NCBI RefSeq assembly: GCF_947502065.1
Contig: NZ_CANMYE010000004.1
Span: 1 to 64,000 of the forward strand
Length of the DNA stretch: 64,000 bases
From: an uncultured Pseudoteredinibacter sp.
GTDB lineage: Bacteria > Pseudomonadota > Gammaproteobacteria > Pseudomonadales > Cellvibrionaceae
Direction of reading: 5' to 3'
Shown here piece by piece: positions 14,417-25,599 of this stretch. Every line of letters starts with the position of its first letter. Position 1 is the stretch's first letter. Below the pieces are notes generated by a model. That model saw only the letters and a program-made list of their open reading frames with translations, had not been told where the DNA came from and made no database searches. Made by a program: the position numbers and the translations under genes.

Positions 14417-15286
14417 TTAAATACCTAAGCGGCGATTTGCTAGTGCTGGCAATGCGGCGCGAACCTCTACGAGCTGCTGGCGCTGCAACTCTATTAGCAA
14501 TGCACCCTCTCCGCGATCTAAGCTGGCTAAAGGCTCTCCCCAAGGATTAATAGCGCAACTATGCCCCCAGGTAGAACGTCGCTTACTGTGCTCACCGCCT
14601 TGCGCTGCGCCAGCGACAAAGCACTGATTTTCTACGGCGCGGGCTTTTAGCAATAAATCCCAATGTGCCCGCCCGGTGGCATAGGTAAATGCCGCCGGGA
14701 CCAAGACCAACTCACAGCCTTGCTCCGCCAGGCAACGAAAATACTCTGGAAAGCGTAAGTCGTAACAAATCGCTAAGCCGATTTTGCCCCAAGGGCTATC
14801 AAAACACTGCGGCTTTAACCCAGGAGCAAAGGTATCAGATTCTCGATATTGGCCTTGGGCATCGTTAACATTGGCATCAAATAAATGCACTTTATCGTAG
14901 CGTGCAATCTCTTGGCCTGTTGAATCGTAAACGAAGCAAGCGGCGTAAACCCTCGCTTGTTCAGCACTTAAAGCCGGCGCATTAGCGTATTCATTAGCCG
15001 CTGTACATGGAATAGAACCGCCTACCAAATAGACACTGTAACGAGCCGCCATCTCAGCTAGAAAGCTACGTAATGGCCCCCCGCTATTTGCCTCAGCCTG
15101 CCCCGCTGCCAACTGATCGCCGCCGCCAAAGATGGCAAACATTTCTGGCAGTACCACAAGCTCTGCACCCTGCTCAGCACAAGCGCAAATTTGTCGCTCT
15201 GCCGCTGCCAGGTTTTGCTCTAGGGGTTTGACCGAGACCATTTGTACCAAACCAAGCTTGAGGCTTTGCCAGTTGCTATTAGGCAT
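14417..15286 (-). CDS. Carbon-nitrogen hydrolase, Nit1 type
   Basis: The product is 289 aa with the nitrilase-superfamily triad E48 (VLPEMF), K132 (RYDKVHLFD) and C174 (LAICYDLRFPEY). The DLRFPEYFR context points to the Nit1/deaminated-glutathione amidase branch, which repairs aberrantly transaminated glutathione. It begins 2 bp after the yhdP stop, so it is the last gene of an rng-yhdP-nit operon, a common order in gammaproteobacteria. The tldD gene often found next is not here. Confidence 0.9.
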   Translation of the reverse strand: MPNSNWQSLKLGLVQMVSVKPLEQNLAAAERQICACAEQGAELVVLPEMFAIFGGGDQLAAGQAEANSGGPLRSFLAEMAARYSVYLVGGSIPCTAANEYANAPALSAEQARVYAACFVYDSTGQEIARYDKVHLFDANVNDAQGQYRESDTFAPGLKPQCFDSPWGKIGLAICYDLRFPEYFRCLAEQGCELVLVPAAFTYATGRAHWDLLLKARAVENQCFVAGAAQGGEHSKRRSTWGHSCAINPWGEPLASLDRGEGALLIELQRQQLVEVRAALPALANRRLGI

Positions 15287-15288
15287 AA

Positions 15289-18200
15289 TTATTTTGGCTC
15301 TTCTGTAGCGGGTATTTGTTCTTGCGCTTCTTGCTGAGGTTTTTGTTGAGGCTCTTTCTGAGATGAGCGCTGAGGCTCTTGTTGAGGTGAGCGCTGTGGC
15401 TCTTGTTGAGGTAATAGCTGAGCTTCAATTTGCGCTTCCTTGTGCCCCACCTCTTCGGCAACCTTCTCCCCGGCATCTTTAGCCGCTTTTGAATCAAATA
15501 AGCGTTCAAACTCCATCTTTGGGTCATCCCAGCTACCGGTCATGGAATAACTGACGCTGGCCACTTTATCCACTTGATTAGAGAACAACTTGCTGGCCAC
15601 ATAAACTCCTACCGCAGCCGGCCAGTTTACTAGCAGGCCGGTAGCAAGTGCGACATTGTTCCCCACCGGCAAGGTAGCCACCAAGCTGGTGTCGAGGCTC
15701 TCTTCTTCCCAGTCAATTTTGCCAGCAAACTGTAAGCGACTTGTTGGCCCTTTAACGATAATCGGCTCTTGAATCAGCAGCTCTTGCTGCTGGAAATCGA
15801 TATGACCATTAACCGAATCAAACACCATGCCTTCTTTGTATAAGTCAGCAAAATCAAGGCGTAAGCGGCGCACCCAGGTATCGAAATTCAAAACACTTAA
15901 CAAGCGCAATACTGCATTACCACCGGCCCCGGCCGATTGGAAGAAACGGCCATTTTGAATACCAAGATCTAAGCTGCCGGCGATAAGGCGTGAATCGAAA
16001 TCCATTGGGCTACCGGGCCAATTCATGGCCAATCGAAACTCTGCCGACTCGGATTCTAAAATGCTTGGCATTTGCCATTGCTGGCTTAGGGTATTAATGT
16101 CTTTAAATTGAATTCTGGCCAGCAATTCACTATTGGAAATATAACCACCCGACCAGTTTAAGCTCGCACCAGGGTCTGCAGCCGCCATGGCATCGGCCCC
16201 CTCTACTTGCTCTATATCACCAGAGACTTTGATATCCCCTAGCTCACCAAAAATACGATCAACGAGTAAACCGCGCTCTTCGCCGGCTTGAATTTGAAAA
16301 CGCCAACCACCTAGCGCCCTAGCGCCATAACGTAAATTTTCAATGTGCACCTGAGTGTGGGGAAAACCGCTGAAATCCCAATTATTGGAATCATCCGCTA
16401 TTAATTGCAGAGGCTCCTCTTGGGCTGTTGAGTCTGCCGATTCTTCACTGTCAGCAAGCTCAGGCAAATTTAGGTGAGCGATGCGGACATCCAATGGACG
16501 CTGACTATCGAAGTATTCGATACTACCGGTCAACATCTCACTTTTGGCGTTCAGTAAAAGTCCCTGTTGGGTTTGGCCAGCCTGTAACTCAATATTAGGA
16601 ATGTTAAAGCCGGCTAAATTTAGCGCTTTAACTTTGATCTCTAAATCAACAGGAATGGCTTCTTGTTCTGGTAATTGATTGCCGGCTTGGTTTGGCACTC
16701 GCAGCTCTGCATAGCGAGTTTGCGCCGCGCGATAATCATCAACAATGCTCAGCCAGGGCTCGATATCTAGCGTTTGCAATTCACCGCTGATCAAACCCTG
16801 TCCGGCACGGGTCTGTGGTAGCACTCCATTTAAGCCCAGGGCCAAACTTTCGCCATCAAGGTGTTTACGTATCGATAAAACCAGCGAGTCGGAATTTACC
16901 GAAGTGGAATTCTCTTCGCCATCAGTAACATCCCTAGCCAATGCGTACTGTAAATGAAGCTGCTCATGTACCTTATTAGCTATCAGCTCTTCTTTGCCTT
17001 GTATAGGAATAGTGATGTTAGTTTGGCGCGCTTGCTCTGCGGCTTTACCATAAGGCGCAGGCAAGTTTATCGCGATGCCTTGCAGTGATGTCGCCAGCTC
17101 CAATTGATTAGGGCTTTGCTGCTCTGCCCCCCTCACAAAGGTACTCGGCAAGCTAAGCTTACCTTTTACTGCCGTTTTGCCCTCGGCCATTAGCAAGCCG
17201 GGAATATTCATCCATTGTGCTAACGGCTCGATCGCGAGCTGACTGTCAAAACTTAGAGCAGTATTTTGTGCAGTGCTTTCTAATTTGGCCTCAATGCTTT
17301 GTCCCCATAAGCTTGCCTGCAAATTATTACCGTGCAGTCCGCGTTTTAAATCGTATTTAAGTTTGGCATTGAGCTTTTCAAAATGCAGAGCCAGCTCGGG
17401 GATATACAGCTCGGCATTGTTTAAATTGGCATTAATATCATATTTAGCGCCGCGGTTTTCACTCAGAGACAAAGGGATCTGCAAATCAACATCGCCCGTT
17501 AAAGGGCCATGCAGCTCCCAGAATTGAAAGTCCTCAGCTTGGCTACTGGCAATTGGGCTATTTAACAGAAAATCGAAACCCTGCTGACCTTGGCCTTTAA
17601 AGCGGGCCTTCACATTAATACGATCGCCCTGCGCCTCAGGGTTATCTTCCAAATCAACCTGGATACCACTTAAAGTCAAGCCCATACTTTGCCCAGAATC
17701 GGCAGTAGCATGTAAAAAACGCCCGTCGACTTCTAGCCTCGTATCAACCTCACTCAAACGTGGCCAACCTTCCATATAGTTTAGCGACACATCTGCCAAA
17801 TCGAGAGCCAACTGTGTGGTATAGGTTTTATCGAGCGATGCCTTTAAACCACCGCGATAGATAAAGGCGCCATTACGCAACTCACCCTCACCTTTTGCAT
17901 CCACTAAAAATTTTTTGAGAGAATCGGCAACAACGGTTGGAAGGTATTTAGGGTAGTTACTGACTTTGTCATTACGCAAACCAATAAATAGGGTTAGATC
18001 ACTGGGAACAGTATCAGCGAACCAAGGCGTAAACAGCTGCATGGCACCAAGAACCTGGGTTTCCCCTTGTTGCATACTGAGCTGGCCGCTATTTACGTAG
18101 ATGCTATTTGCATCGCGATCCAGCACCCACTGCACCTGCCCCTTCATGGTTTCAAAGCGCTGAGCATCGTCATAGACGGTTGTGTAGTGCATAGAAAAGC

Positions 18201-19518
18201 CATTTTGCGAATCAATATCGACAAAGCCGCGCTTAGCGCTGGTTTCTACATAGCCATCCACGCCACTTACCGCAGGCGCCCCCTGCCAGGCACCAGCCGA
18301 TATTTGCTCGATGTTCGCCTGTAGCAGGAAATCCTTGGCGATGTCTTTACCCAAGCGCAAATAAACATTGTTGAGATGGCCTGCTGGATTAAGGCTCGCT
18401 AAGACATCCTGTAGTTCGCCTTCAGGAATCCAATTATGCTTTACCGCTAGGCGATACCAATAACCGATATCAATTCTGGAGCTGCGCAATGCAAGCGGAG
18501 TAGAGTCGCCGAATTCCAAACCAATATTTAAAGGCTCAGGCAATTCAAAATCCGAAAACTTGCCATGCACATTTTGCAAAGATAGCTGCCATTGACCAGT
18601 GCTATTCATTAGGCCAGAGATATCCATTTTGGCCACTTCAGGTAATGGCGATCGGCCACCATCGGACTGCAAGCTACCGCGCATTTCCATAAAGCTGCCC
18701 GGCAATTTCACGGTCCAAAGTTTGCCGGTAAGCGCAACGTCTTGCAGCTGTTCACGCTGTGGAAATTGCTCCCAAGCTGCACCGCTAAACTGCTCAGCAA
18801 GCTCAGATATTTTTACGTGGTTTAATTCTAAATAAGAGCTGGCTAAAAATGTCTCTCGGTCTCGTGGGTCACCTTCACCTTCAAAAACAAATTTCATCAG
18901 TGGGCGGCCAGCGCTATTAAGCTGCGCCTTTAAGCGGTGAAAGCTCTGGGTATTCTCCATTACCGCTTCCGGCAGCTGCCAGGTGCTGCTTTCACCCTGC
19001 AGGGGATGAAACTCAATTTTAACCGCCGATAGCTCAACACGCCCGCGCAGCAGCAGTAATTCCAGTGGGCTTAAAGTTTCAGCTTCAGGGGCGTCTTTTT
19101 CGCTCGGTACCACACCTCGCAAATAGATTTGGCCATCATTAAATTGCTGAAGCGCCACGGTCACATCATCGACGCGAAAATCTGACCAGGCCAAGCGCCA
19201 ATTAAAAAGAGAACGTAACAAATCAAATTGGGTATAGACCGAATCTACCGCTAACACTTGTTCGTTGCGTTTATTGCGCAACGTTAAGCCTTCCACGGTA
19301 ATCTCAGGGCGCATGCCTAACCAGCGCCCTTCGATATTGGCAATACTGACTTGCACGCCTAGCTGCTCACCCAGTACATCGGCTATATCATCGCGATGAT
19401 CGTTGATCATGGGCAATAGGAAGCGCCCAGCTTGGACTAGTAAAGCCAAGCTGATCACGATTGCCGCACATAAACCCCAAAAGCGGCGGGCGAAACTACG
19501 GGTCCAGGATGTTTTCAA
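15289..19518 (-). CDS. yhdP: YhdP-family AsmA-like envelope protein (TIGR02099)
   Basis: The product is 1409 aa. One N-terminal membrane helix (about 13-34) is followed by VQVSIANIEGRWLGMRPEI and a very long beta-rich repeat region, the AsmA-like clan that includes TamB and is linked to phospholipid transport to the outer membrane. The family is usually about 1270 aa; the excess includes a charged low-complexity tail (about 1345-1409) made of repeated QQEPQRS-type units encoded by imperfect repeats at about 15325-15425. It starts 3 bp after the rng stop and ends 2 bp before nit, so the three are co-transcribed. Confidence 0.92.
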   Translation of the reverse strand: MKTSWTRSFARRFWGLCAAIVISLALLVQAGRFLLPMINDHRDDIADVLGEQLGVQVSIANIEGRWLGMRPEITVEGLTLRNKRNEQVLAVDSVYTQFDLLRSLFNWRLAWSDFRVDDVTVALQQFNDGQIYLRGVVPSEKDAPEAETLSPLELLLLRGRVELSAVKIEFHPLQGESSTWQLPEAVMENTQSFHRLKAQLNSAGRPLMKFVFEGEGDPRDRETFLASSYLELNHVKISELAEQFSGAAWEQFPQREQLQDVALTGKLWTVKLPGSFMEMRGSLQSDGGRSPLPEVAKMDISGLMNSTGQWQLSLQNVHGKFSDFELPEPLNIGLEFGDSTPLALRSSRIDIGYWYRLAVKHNWIPEGELQDVLASLNPAGHLNNVYLRLGKDIAKDFLLQANIEQISAGAWQGAPAVSGVDGYVETSAKRGFVDIDSQNGFSMHYTTVYDDAQRFETMKGQVQWVLDRDANSIYVNSGQLSMQQGETQVLGAMQLFTPWFADTVPSDLTLFIGLRNDKVSNYPKYLPTVVADSLKKFLVDAKGEGELRNGAFIYRGGLKASLDKTYTTQLALDLADVSLNYMEGWPRLSEVDTRLEVDGRFLHATADSGQSMGLTLSGIQVDLEDNPEAQGDRINVKARFKGQGQQGFDFLLNSPIASSQAEDFQFWELHGPLTGDVDLQIPLSLSENRGAKYDINANLNNAELYIPELALHFEKLNAKLKYDLKRGLHGNNLQASLWGQSIEAKLESTAQNTALSFDSQLAIEPLAQWMNIPGLLMAEGKTAVKGKLSLPSTFVRGAEQQSPNQLELATSLQGIAINLPAPYGKAAEQARQTNITIPIQGKEELIANKVHEQLHLQYALARDVTDGEENSTSVNSDSLVLSIRKHLDGESLALGLNGVLPQTRAGQGLISGELQTLDIEPWLSIVDDYRAAQTRYAELRVPNQAGNQLPEQEAIPVDLEIKVKALNLAGFNIPNIELQAGQTQQGLLLNAKSEMLTGSIEYFDSQRPLDVRIAHLNLPELADSEESADSTAQEEPLQLIADDSNNWDFSGFPHTQVHIENLRYGARALGGWRFQIQAGEERGLLVDRIFGELGDIKVSGDIEQVEGADAMAAADPGASLNWSGGYISNSELLARIQFKDINTLSQQWQMPSILESESAEFRLAMNWPGSPMDFDSRLIAGSLDLGIQNGRFFQSAGAGGNAVLRLLSVLNFDTWVRRLRLDFADLYKEGMVFDSVNGHIDFQQQELLIQEPIIVKGPTSRLQFAGKIDWEEESLDTSLVATLPVGNNVALATGLLVNWPAAVGVYVASKLFSNQVDKVASVSYSMTGSWDDPKMEFERLFDSKAAKDAGEKVAEEVGHKEAQIEAQLLPQQEPQRSPQQEPQRSSQKEPQQKPQQEAQEQIPATEEPK

Positions 19519-19521
19519 ACG

Positions 19522-21000
19522 TTAAACCAAAATAATATCGTACTGTTCCTGGTGATAAATGGCCTCTACCTTGAACTTAATCGTTCGACCAATAAATTCT
19601 TCCAGGTCCGCTACATTGGACGACTCTTCATCAAGAAGTCGATCAATCACCAGCTGCGAAGCCAAGACCACAATCTCTTCGGTATTGTAGGCTCGCACTT
19701 CACGTAAGATTTCACGGAAAATTTCATAGCAGACCGTCTCTGGTGACTTTAAGGTGCCACGCCCCTCACAAACCGGGCAAGGCACACATAAGCTTTGGCC
19801 GAGAGATTCACGGGTGCGCTTGCGGGTCATTTCCACAAGTCCAAGCTCTGACACACCAGTTAAGCTGGTTTTGGTGTTATCACGCTCTAACATTTTTTCT
19901 AGGGTACGCAAAACTTGGCGCTGATGCTCCGAATCATGCATATCGATAAAGTCGATTATGATGATGCCACCAAGATTTCGCAGGCGCAGTTGGCGAGCAA
20001 TTGCTGTTGCTGCTTCAAGATTGGTTTTAAAGATGGTTTCTTCTAAATTTCGATGACCAACAAAAGCTCCGGTATTCACATCGATAGTCACCATGGCTTC
20101 GGTCTGCTCGATGATTAAATAACCACCCGACTTTAGCGGAACCTTTTCACCCAGCGCACGCTGAATCTCTTCTTCGACACTGTAAAGATCAAACAGTGGA
20201 CGTTCGCCGGGATAGTGTTCGATTTTTTCAAATATCTCGGGCGCATAGTCTTCGGCAAATTCGCGCATCTTGCCGTAGACTTCACGGGAATCAATTCTTA
20301 GTTTTTCCAGATCGGGTTTAACCAAATCTCGTAAGGTGCGCATAAATAGCGGTAAATCTTCATGTACAACCGCCGGTGCCTTTTGTTCTTTAATTTTTTT
20401 GCTAAGATCTTTCCAAAGACGATAAAGGAAAATAATATCGGCAGCGATTTCTTCTTTGTTCACACCTTCTGCAACGGTGCGAACAATAAAGCCACCCTCT
20501 TCTTCCTTGCGAATATCGGCGTCGACTTCCTGCACTAAGTTCTTTAGGCGATCACGCTCAGCATCATCTTCAATTCGAGTAGATATTCCAGTGTGGCGGG
20601 TGAACGGCATATAGACCAAGAAGCGCGCCGATACAGAAAGGTGAGTCGTTAAGCGCGCACCTTTGCTACTAATGGGATCTTTGGTTACTTGCACGATAAG
20701 CTCTTGGCCTTCACGCACAAGCGAGCGAATATCGGCCACTTCCGCACCGCGCTCTTCCATTCCATCTTCATCTAATGGCGCAATATCGGCCGCGTGGATA
20801 AAGCCTGCTCGCTCTAATCCAATCTCTACAAAGGCGGCCTGCATGCCAGGTAAAACTCGCACGACCTTGCCTTTATAAATATTACCGACATAACCTTTTG
20901 CCTGGGTACGTTCGATATGCACTTCTTGCACAAAGCCGTTTTCAACCAAGGCTACTCGGGTTTCTGTGGGTGATACATTGACCAGTAATTCTTCGCTCAC
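19522..21000 (-). CDS. rng: Ribonuclease G
   Basis: The product is 492 aa (E. coli RNase G has 489). The S1 domain lies at about 36-125 (YVGNIYKGKVVRVLPGMQAAFV). The catalytic aspartates sit in TIDVNTGAFVG and IIIDFIDMHD, and the zinc-link CPVCEGRG is present. The long RNase E scaffold tail is absent. It matures 16S rRNA 5' ends and helps decay mRNA. The start is GTG with AAGGAAG five bases upstream. It lies between maf and yhdP in the usual order. Confidence 0.97.
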   Translation of the reverse strand: MSEELLVNVSPTETRVALVENGFVQEVHIERTQAKGYVGNIYKGKVVRVLPGMQAAFVEIGLERAGFIHAADIAPLDEDGMEERGAEVADIRSLVREGQELIVQVTKDPISSKGARLTTHLSVSARFLVYMPFTRHTGISTRIEDDAERDRLKNLVQEVDADIRKEEEGGFIVRTVAEGVNKEEIAADIIFLYRLWKDLSKKIKEQKAPAVVHEDLPLFMRTLRDLVKPDLEKLRIDSREVYGKMREFAEDYAPEIFEKIEHYPGERPLFDLYSVEEEIQRALGEKVPLKSGGYLIIEQTEAMVTIDVNTGAFVGHRNLEETIFKTNLEAATAIARQLRLRNLGGIIIIDFIDMHDSEHQRQVLRTLEKMLERDNTKTSLTGVSELGLVEMTRKRTRESLGQSLCVPCPVCEGRGTLKSPETVCYEIFREILREVRAYNTEEIVVLASQLVIDRLLDEESSNVADLEEFIGRTIKFKVEAIYHQEQYDIILV

Positions 21001-21102
21001 AGCGCTTCCTTATACTTTAAATTCCGGGGTAATTTTTAATAATCGCAGTTAGGCTACCCGGACCCTCTTCTTGATACTGCTTACTTTATTACAGCCTAAG
21101 TT

Positions 21103-21708
21103 TTATTCGCTAGCAGCTTGCCAGATATGCACACCCGCTTGCTGTAATAAATTGGCGGTTTCGCTCAGTGGCAAACCCACCACATTGCTGTAACTGCCTT
21201 GAATGCTTTCTACAAAGACTGCCCCTAGACCCTGTATGGCATAGCTGCCGGCTTTGTCTTGGGGCTCACCACTTTCCCAGTAGCGTAAAATTTCAGCCTC
21301 GCTTAATTGGCGAAAGCTCACTTGGGTTTTGACCTCAACATAGTCACATTTATCCCCCCAGAGCACGCAAACACCGGTTACTACCGTATGACTACGCCCG
21401 GACATGCGCTTTAACATGGCTAGGGAGTCTGCGCGATCTTTCGGTTTGACCAATATTTCGCCATCTAGGTCGCCAATCGTATCAGCGGCTAAAATCACGC
21501 TGCTGGCATTTTCCTCTCGGCCGAGTCCAGCTTGCACCGCTCGCGCTTTGGCAATGGCCATGCGGCGCAAATAATCTAAGCTTGCCTCTTTTGCCAAGGG
21601 GGTTTCATCAATATCGGCACTTTGGCGGCGAAATGGCACGCCAATTTGCTGCAGTAACTCTGCGCGCCTGGGCGATTGAGATGCCAAAATGAGAGAATTC
21701 CCAGCCAT
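21103..21708 (-). CDS. maf: Maf nucleoside triphosphate pyrophosphatase (YhdE type)
   Basis: The product is 201 aa. Maf motifs are ILASQSPRRAELL at the N-terminus, the AADTI catalytic region (D about 70) and the DKAGSYAIQG segment. The QSPRR form and the neighbour rng suggest the YhdE branch, which hydrolyses dTTP and UTP, including modified forms, as house-cleaning. It sits 102 bp upstream of rng, and transcription may run on. Upstream is a long gap with two palindromic repeats. Confidence 0.93.
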   Translation of the reverse strand: MAGNSLILASQSPRRAELLQQIGVPFRRQSADIDETPLAKEASLDYLRRMAIAKARAVQAGLGREENASSVILAADTIGDLDGEILVKPKDRADSLAMLKRMSGRSHTVVTGVCVLWGDKCDYVEVKTQVSFRQLSEAEILRYWESGEPQDKAGSYAIQGLGAVFVESIQGSYSNVVGLPLSETANLLQQAGVHIWQAASE

Positions 21709-21872
21709 TATCCGTAGGCCCTTAAAATGCCGCTAAATAGAGCTGAAGTATAACAGCCAGGGGGCTAAAACGCTTAGCCTTAACAATTCTGAAAACTCTT
21801 TATTTATTAGGGAGGTACGGGGCTAATTATCTGGGTTTCAGTTATTGTTTAAGGTAGTGCAGGTCTGACCGT

Positions 21873-21985
21873 TTTTAGCCCTGATAGCTCTTGTCCTGGA
21901 ACACGCTCAAACCATCCAAGGGCGCTCGACTTCGCAGCGTCCATGCTGCTCTACGGTTCCTGGCCAAGAGCTATCAGGGCTAAAA
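21873..21985 (+). repeat. Palindromic element, copy A
   Basis: The outer arms are a perfect 21-bp inverted repeat (21873-21893 with 21965-21985), starting ttttagccct on the left and ending agggctaaaa on the right. The inner part of each arm is gatagctcttg and its complement. The 71-nt interior (21894-21964) contains shorter complementary pieces such as gcagc/gctgc and ggaac/gttcc. It could form a branched stem in RNA or single-stranded DNA. Confidence 0.85.
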
Positions 21986-22268
21986 CCTGCAATAGTGGTT
22001 TCATTTAGATCAGCAATCTCTGTAAAAACGACCATAAAGCAAGCTCAAACAATGGTTTCGCACGGCCCGAACATTCAACTTACAGCCCAACCCACAAACT
22101 ATCCTTAGGGTTTAACAACTAATGCCCGAATAGCAATATCCATATCACTTTACTGAAATAGGCTGGCCTTAGTAGAGAGCAACCCACGACTTACTCTTTG
22201 CTCACACTAGCCTCACCAAAGCGCTGTTAAAAGTCTTGATTTCAAAAGATTTAGAACCACGTTGTAGA

Positions 22269-22381
22269 TTTTAGCCCTTGCTATGACTGGCCAGGAACCG
22301 TGGAGCAGCATGGACGCTGCGAAGTCGAGCGCCCTCGGATGGTTTAAGCGTGTTCCAGGACAGTCATAGCAAGGGCTGAAA
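22269..22381 (-). repeat. Palindromic element, copy B (inverted relative to A)
   Basis: The interior (22290-22360) is the reverse complement of copy A's interior, with 3 differences in 71 positions. Total length is identical (113 bp). The arms (22269-22289 with 22361-22381) also pair, with one G-T wobble, and share ttttagccct with A, but the inner 11 bases are different (tgctatgactg) and still complementary to each other. Confidence 0.85.
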
Positions 22382-22471
22382 TCGGCCCGACTTAACAGCT
22401 ACCCAATGGAACAAATACACTGTTCAACATTGGCCAAAAAGATCTTGAGAGGCGAGCAAAGAAAAACCAAC

Positions 22472-22963
22472 TCAAACCCCAAGCCGCATCACCCAACATA
22501 GGCGATCCAAGCCATGGCTTAACAAAGGCCAGATAAACGCAGAGATTAAAGCAGGCGCCCAGAAGTAGGCGAATAGCGCTTCGCGCCCTAACAACATCGA
22601 AACCCAGTACAAAAATAATTCATGCATCGCCACCAGCGCAAAGATCCACATCATCTGCTGAATGGTGCCATAGGTCCGCAAACGGTGAATACTTAACTGG
22701 GTGATATAAATAGTGACCACCAAAGCCAACGCATGCTGCCCCAGCAAACTGCCCTGCACCACATCTTGCACCAAGCCCAACACAAAGGCCATGCCCACCC
22801 CCAGTAATTGAGGAAAGCGCAATACCCAATAAATCACCAGCAAGCACATCAACTCTGGACGCAACCAGCGCCAATCAAGAGGCAATGGATACACCATCAA
22901 TACTAGAGCAACAAGAAAACTAAAACCAATTAGCCAACTATTATTGAGCTTGCCACCCTCCAT
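22472..22963 (-). CDS. mreD: Rod-shape determining protein MreD
   Basis: The product is 163 aa and almost entirely hydrophobic, with five or six membrane segments (first at about 8-26). The sequence shows the MreD features of a PLPLDWRWLRPELMCLLVIYW-like opening and a central GLVQDVVQG. It belongs to the elongasome with MreB, MreC and RodA/PBP2. Its ATG overlaps the mreC stop (TAATG at 22963), so the two are translationally coupled. Confidence 0.94.
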   Translation of the reverse strand: MEGGKLNNSWLIGFSFLVALVLMVYPLPLDWRWLRPELMCLLVIYWVLRFPQLLGVGMAFVLGLVQDVVQGSLLGQHALALVVTIYITQLSIHRLRTYGTIQQMMWIFALVAMHELFLYWVSMLLGREALFAYFWAPALISAFIWPLLSHGLDRLCWVMRLGV

Positions 22964-23769
22964 TAAGGGCGATCCTCATTACGCTGGCCGCTAAAGGCTA
23001 ACAAGACATGACGACTGCGATTAAGCTGGGCTTTTGGTCGCGCAATCACTGTCGCGAAAGATTTACCAGGGTCATGCAGAATGGAAACAACATCAGCAAC
23101 GGGGTAGCCCACCGGGAAACGTTGCCCCAAACCAGAACTCACCAAAAGGTCGCCCACTTTGACATCAACCGTGTTGGATACATGGCGAAGCTTAAGCTCG
23201 TAAAGATCACCAGTGCCTTCCGCAACAGCACGAACACCGTTGCGATTAATTTGCACAGAAAGCGCATGGCTAGCATCAGTGATCAAAAGCACACGGCTAA
23301 AATAGGGGTTTACCTCAATCACCTGCCCCATTAAACCGTAAGCATCCAATAAAGGCTGGCCAACGAAAACGCCCTGCTCACTCCCCTTATTGACCACCAC
23401 AACCTGCTCAGTAGGGTCTGGCGATACACCGATTAGCTCAGCGATTAATACACGGTCTTGCACCAACTCTGCAGAGTTCATCAATTGACGCAGGCGAGCA
23501 TTATCGGCGGCCAAGGTAGCGTACTGCTGTAATTTACGCTGTAAAATTAAACGCTCGCCCTTTAGAGAACGATTCTCTTCCAACAACTCTTCACGGGATA
23601 CCAGCGAATCATCCAGCCAATTACTGAAGCGATTCGGTAAATCGGTAATCCAATAAAAACCCAAAGCAAAGCCATCAAGCTTTTCTTTGACAGGTTCAAT
23701 AGAGGGGCTAAAAAAGCGACTGGCAATAATGAGAGCGACGGCGATTAGCGCCAGCACAAATGCACGCAA
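22963..23769 (-). CDS. mreC: Rod-shape determining protein MreC
   Basis: From the TTG at 23769 the product is 268 aa: a membrane helix (about 3-21), a coiled coil (about 58-95) and the periplasmic beta-domain (about 100-260, with GVSPDPTEQVVVVNKGSEQGV). The family's N-terminal motif (KPLFNKGPS) is encoded in frame just upstream at 23802-23776 without an ATG, GTG or TTG before it, so initiation may be at ATA 23805 or ACG 23811, adding 12-14 residues. MreC scaffolds the elongation complex. A terminator-like hairpin separates it from mreB. Confidence 0.94.
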   Translation of the reverse strand: MRAFVLALIAVALIIASRFFSPSIEPVKEKLDGFALGFYWITDLPNRFSNWLDDSLVSREELLEENRSLKGERLILQRKLQQYATLAADNARLRQLMNSAELVQDRVLIAELIGVSPDPTEQVVVVNKGSEQGVFVGQPLLDAYGLMGQVIEVNPYFSRVLLITDASHALSVQINRNGVRAVAEGTGDLYELKLRHVSNTVDVKVGDLLVSSGLGQRFPVGYPVADVVSILHDPGKSFATVIARPKAQLNRSRHVLLAFSGQRNEDRP

Positions 23770-23880
23770 TGCCTTGGATGGGCCTTTGTTAAATAGTGGT
23801 TTTATGGCCGTGGTCCTATCCTAAACGCCCAACAATGAAATCTTTCGGGCAACGATCAAACAGGGCGCAGCGGCCCTAAA

Positions 23881-23911
23881 CCAAAAAGCCCGACACCTTA
23901 GCGTCGGGCTA
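23881..23911 (-). terminator. Terminator-like hairpin between mreB and mreC
   Basis: agcccgac-accttagc-gtcgggct is a strong stem, followed on the - strand by TTTTTGG. It lies just after the mreB stop and before mreCD, so it should lower mreCD transcription relative to mreB unless a promoter lies in 23806-23880. Confidence 0.8.
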
Positions 23912-23925
23912 CTGTTACCGCTAGC

Positions 23926-25599
<1,674 letters not shown>

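Larger units (their letters stand above)
21709..22471. other. 763-bp gene-free gap with two palindromic elements
   Basis: No credible gene is present. The gap holds two 113-bp palindromic repeats (21873-21985 and 22269-22381) in opposite orientation, about 280 bp apart. The sequence between them and the flanks (22382-22471) show nothing else I can name. Confidence 0.8.

Noticed and set aside
21873..22381. Reading the pair of palindromes as an insertion sequence with terminal inverted repeats
   Set aside because: No transposase is encoded between them, each copy is itself a complete palindrome, and the outer arms of the two copies differ.
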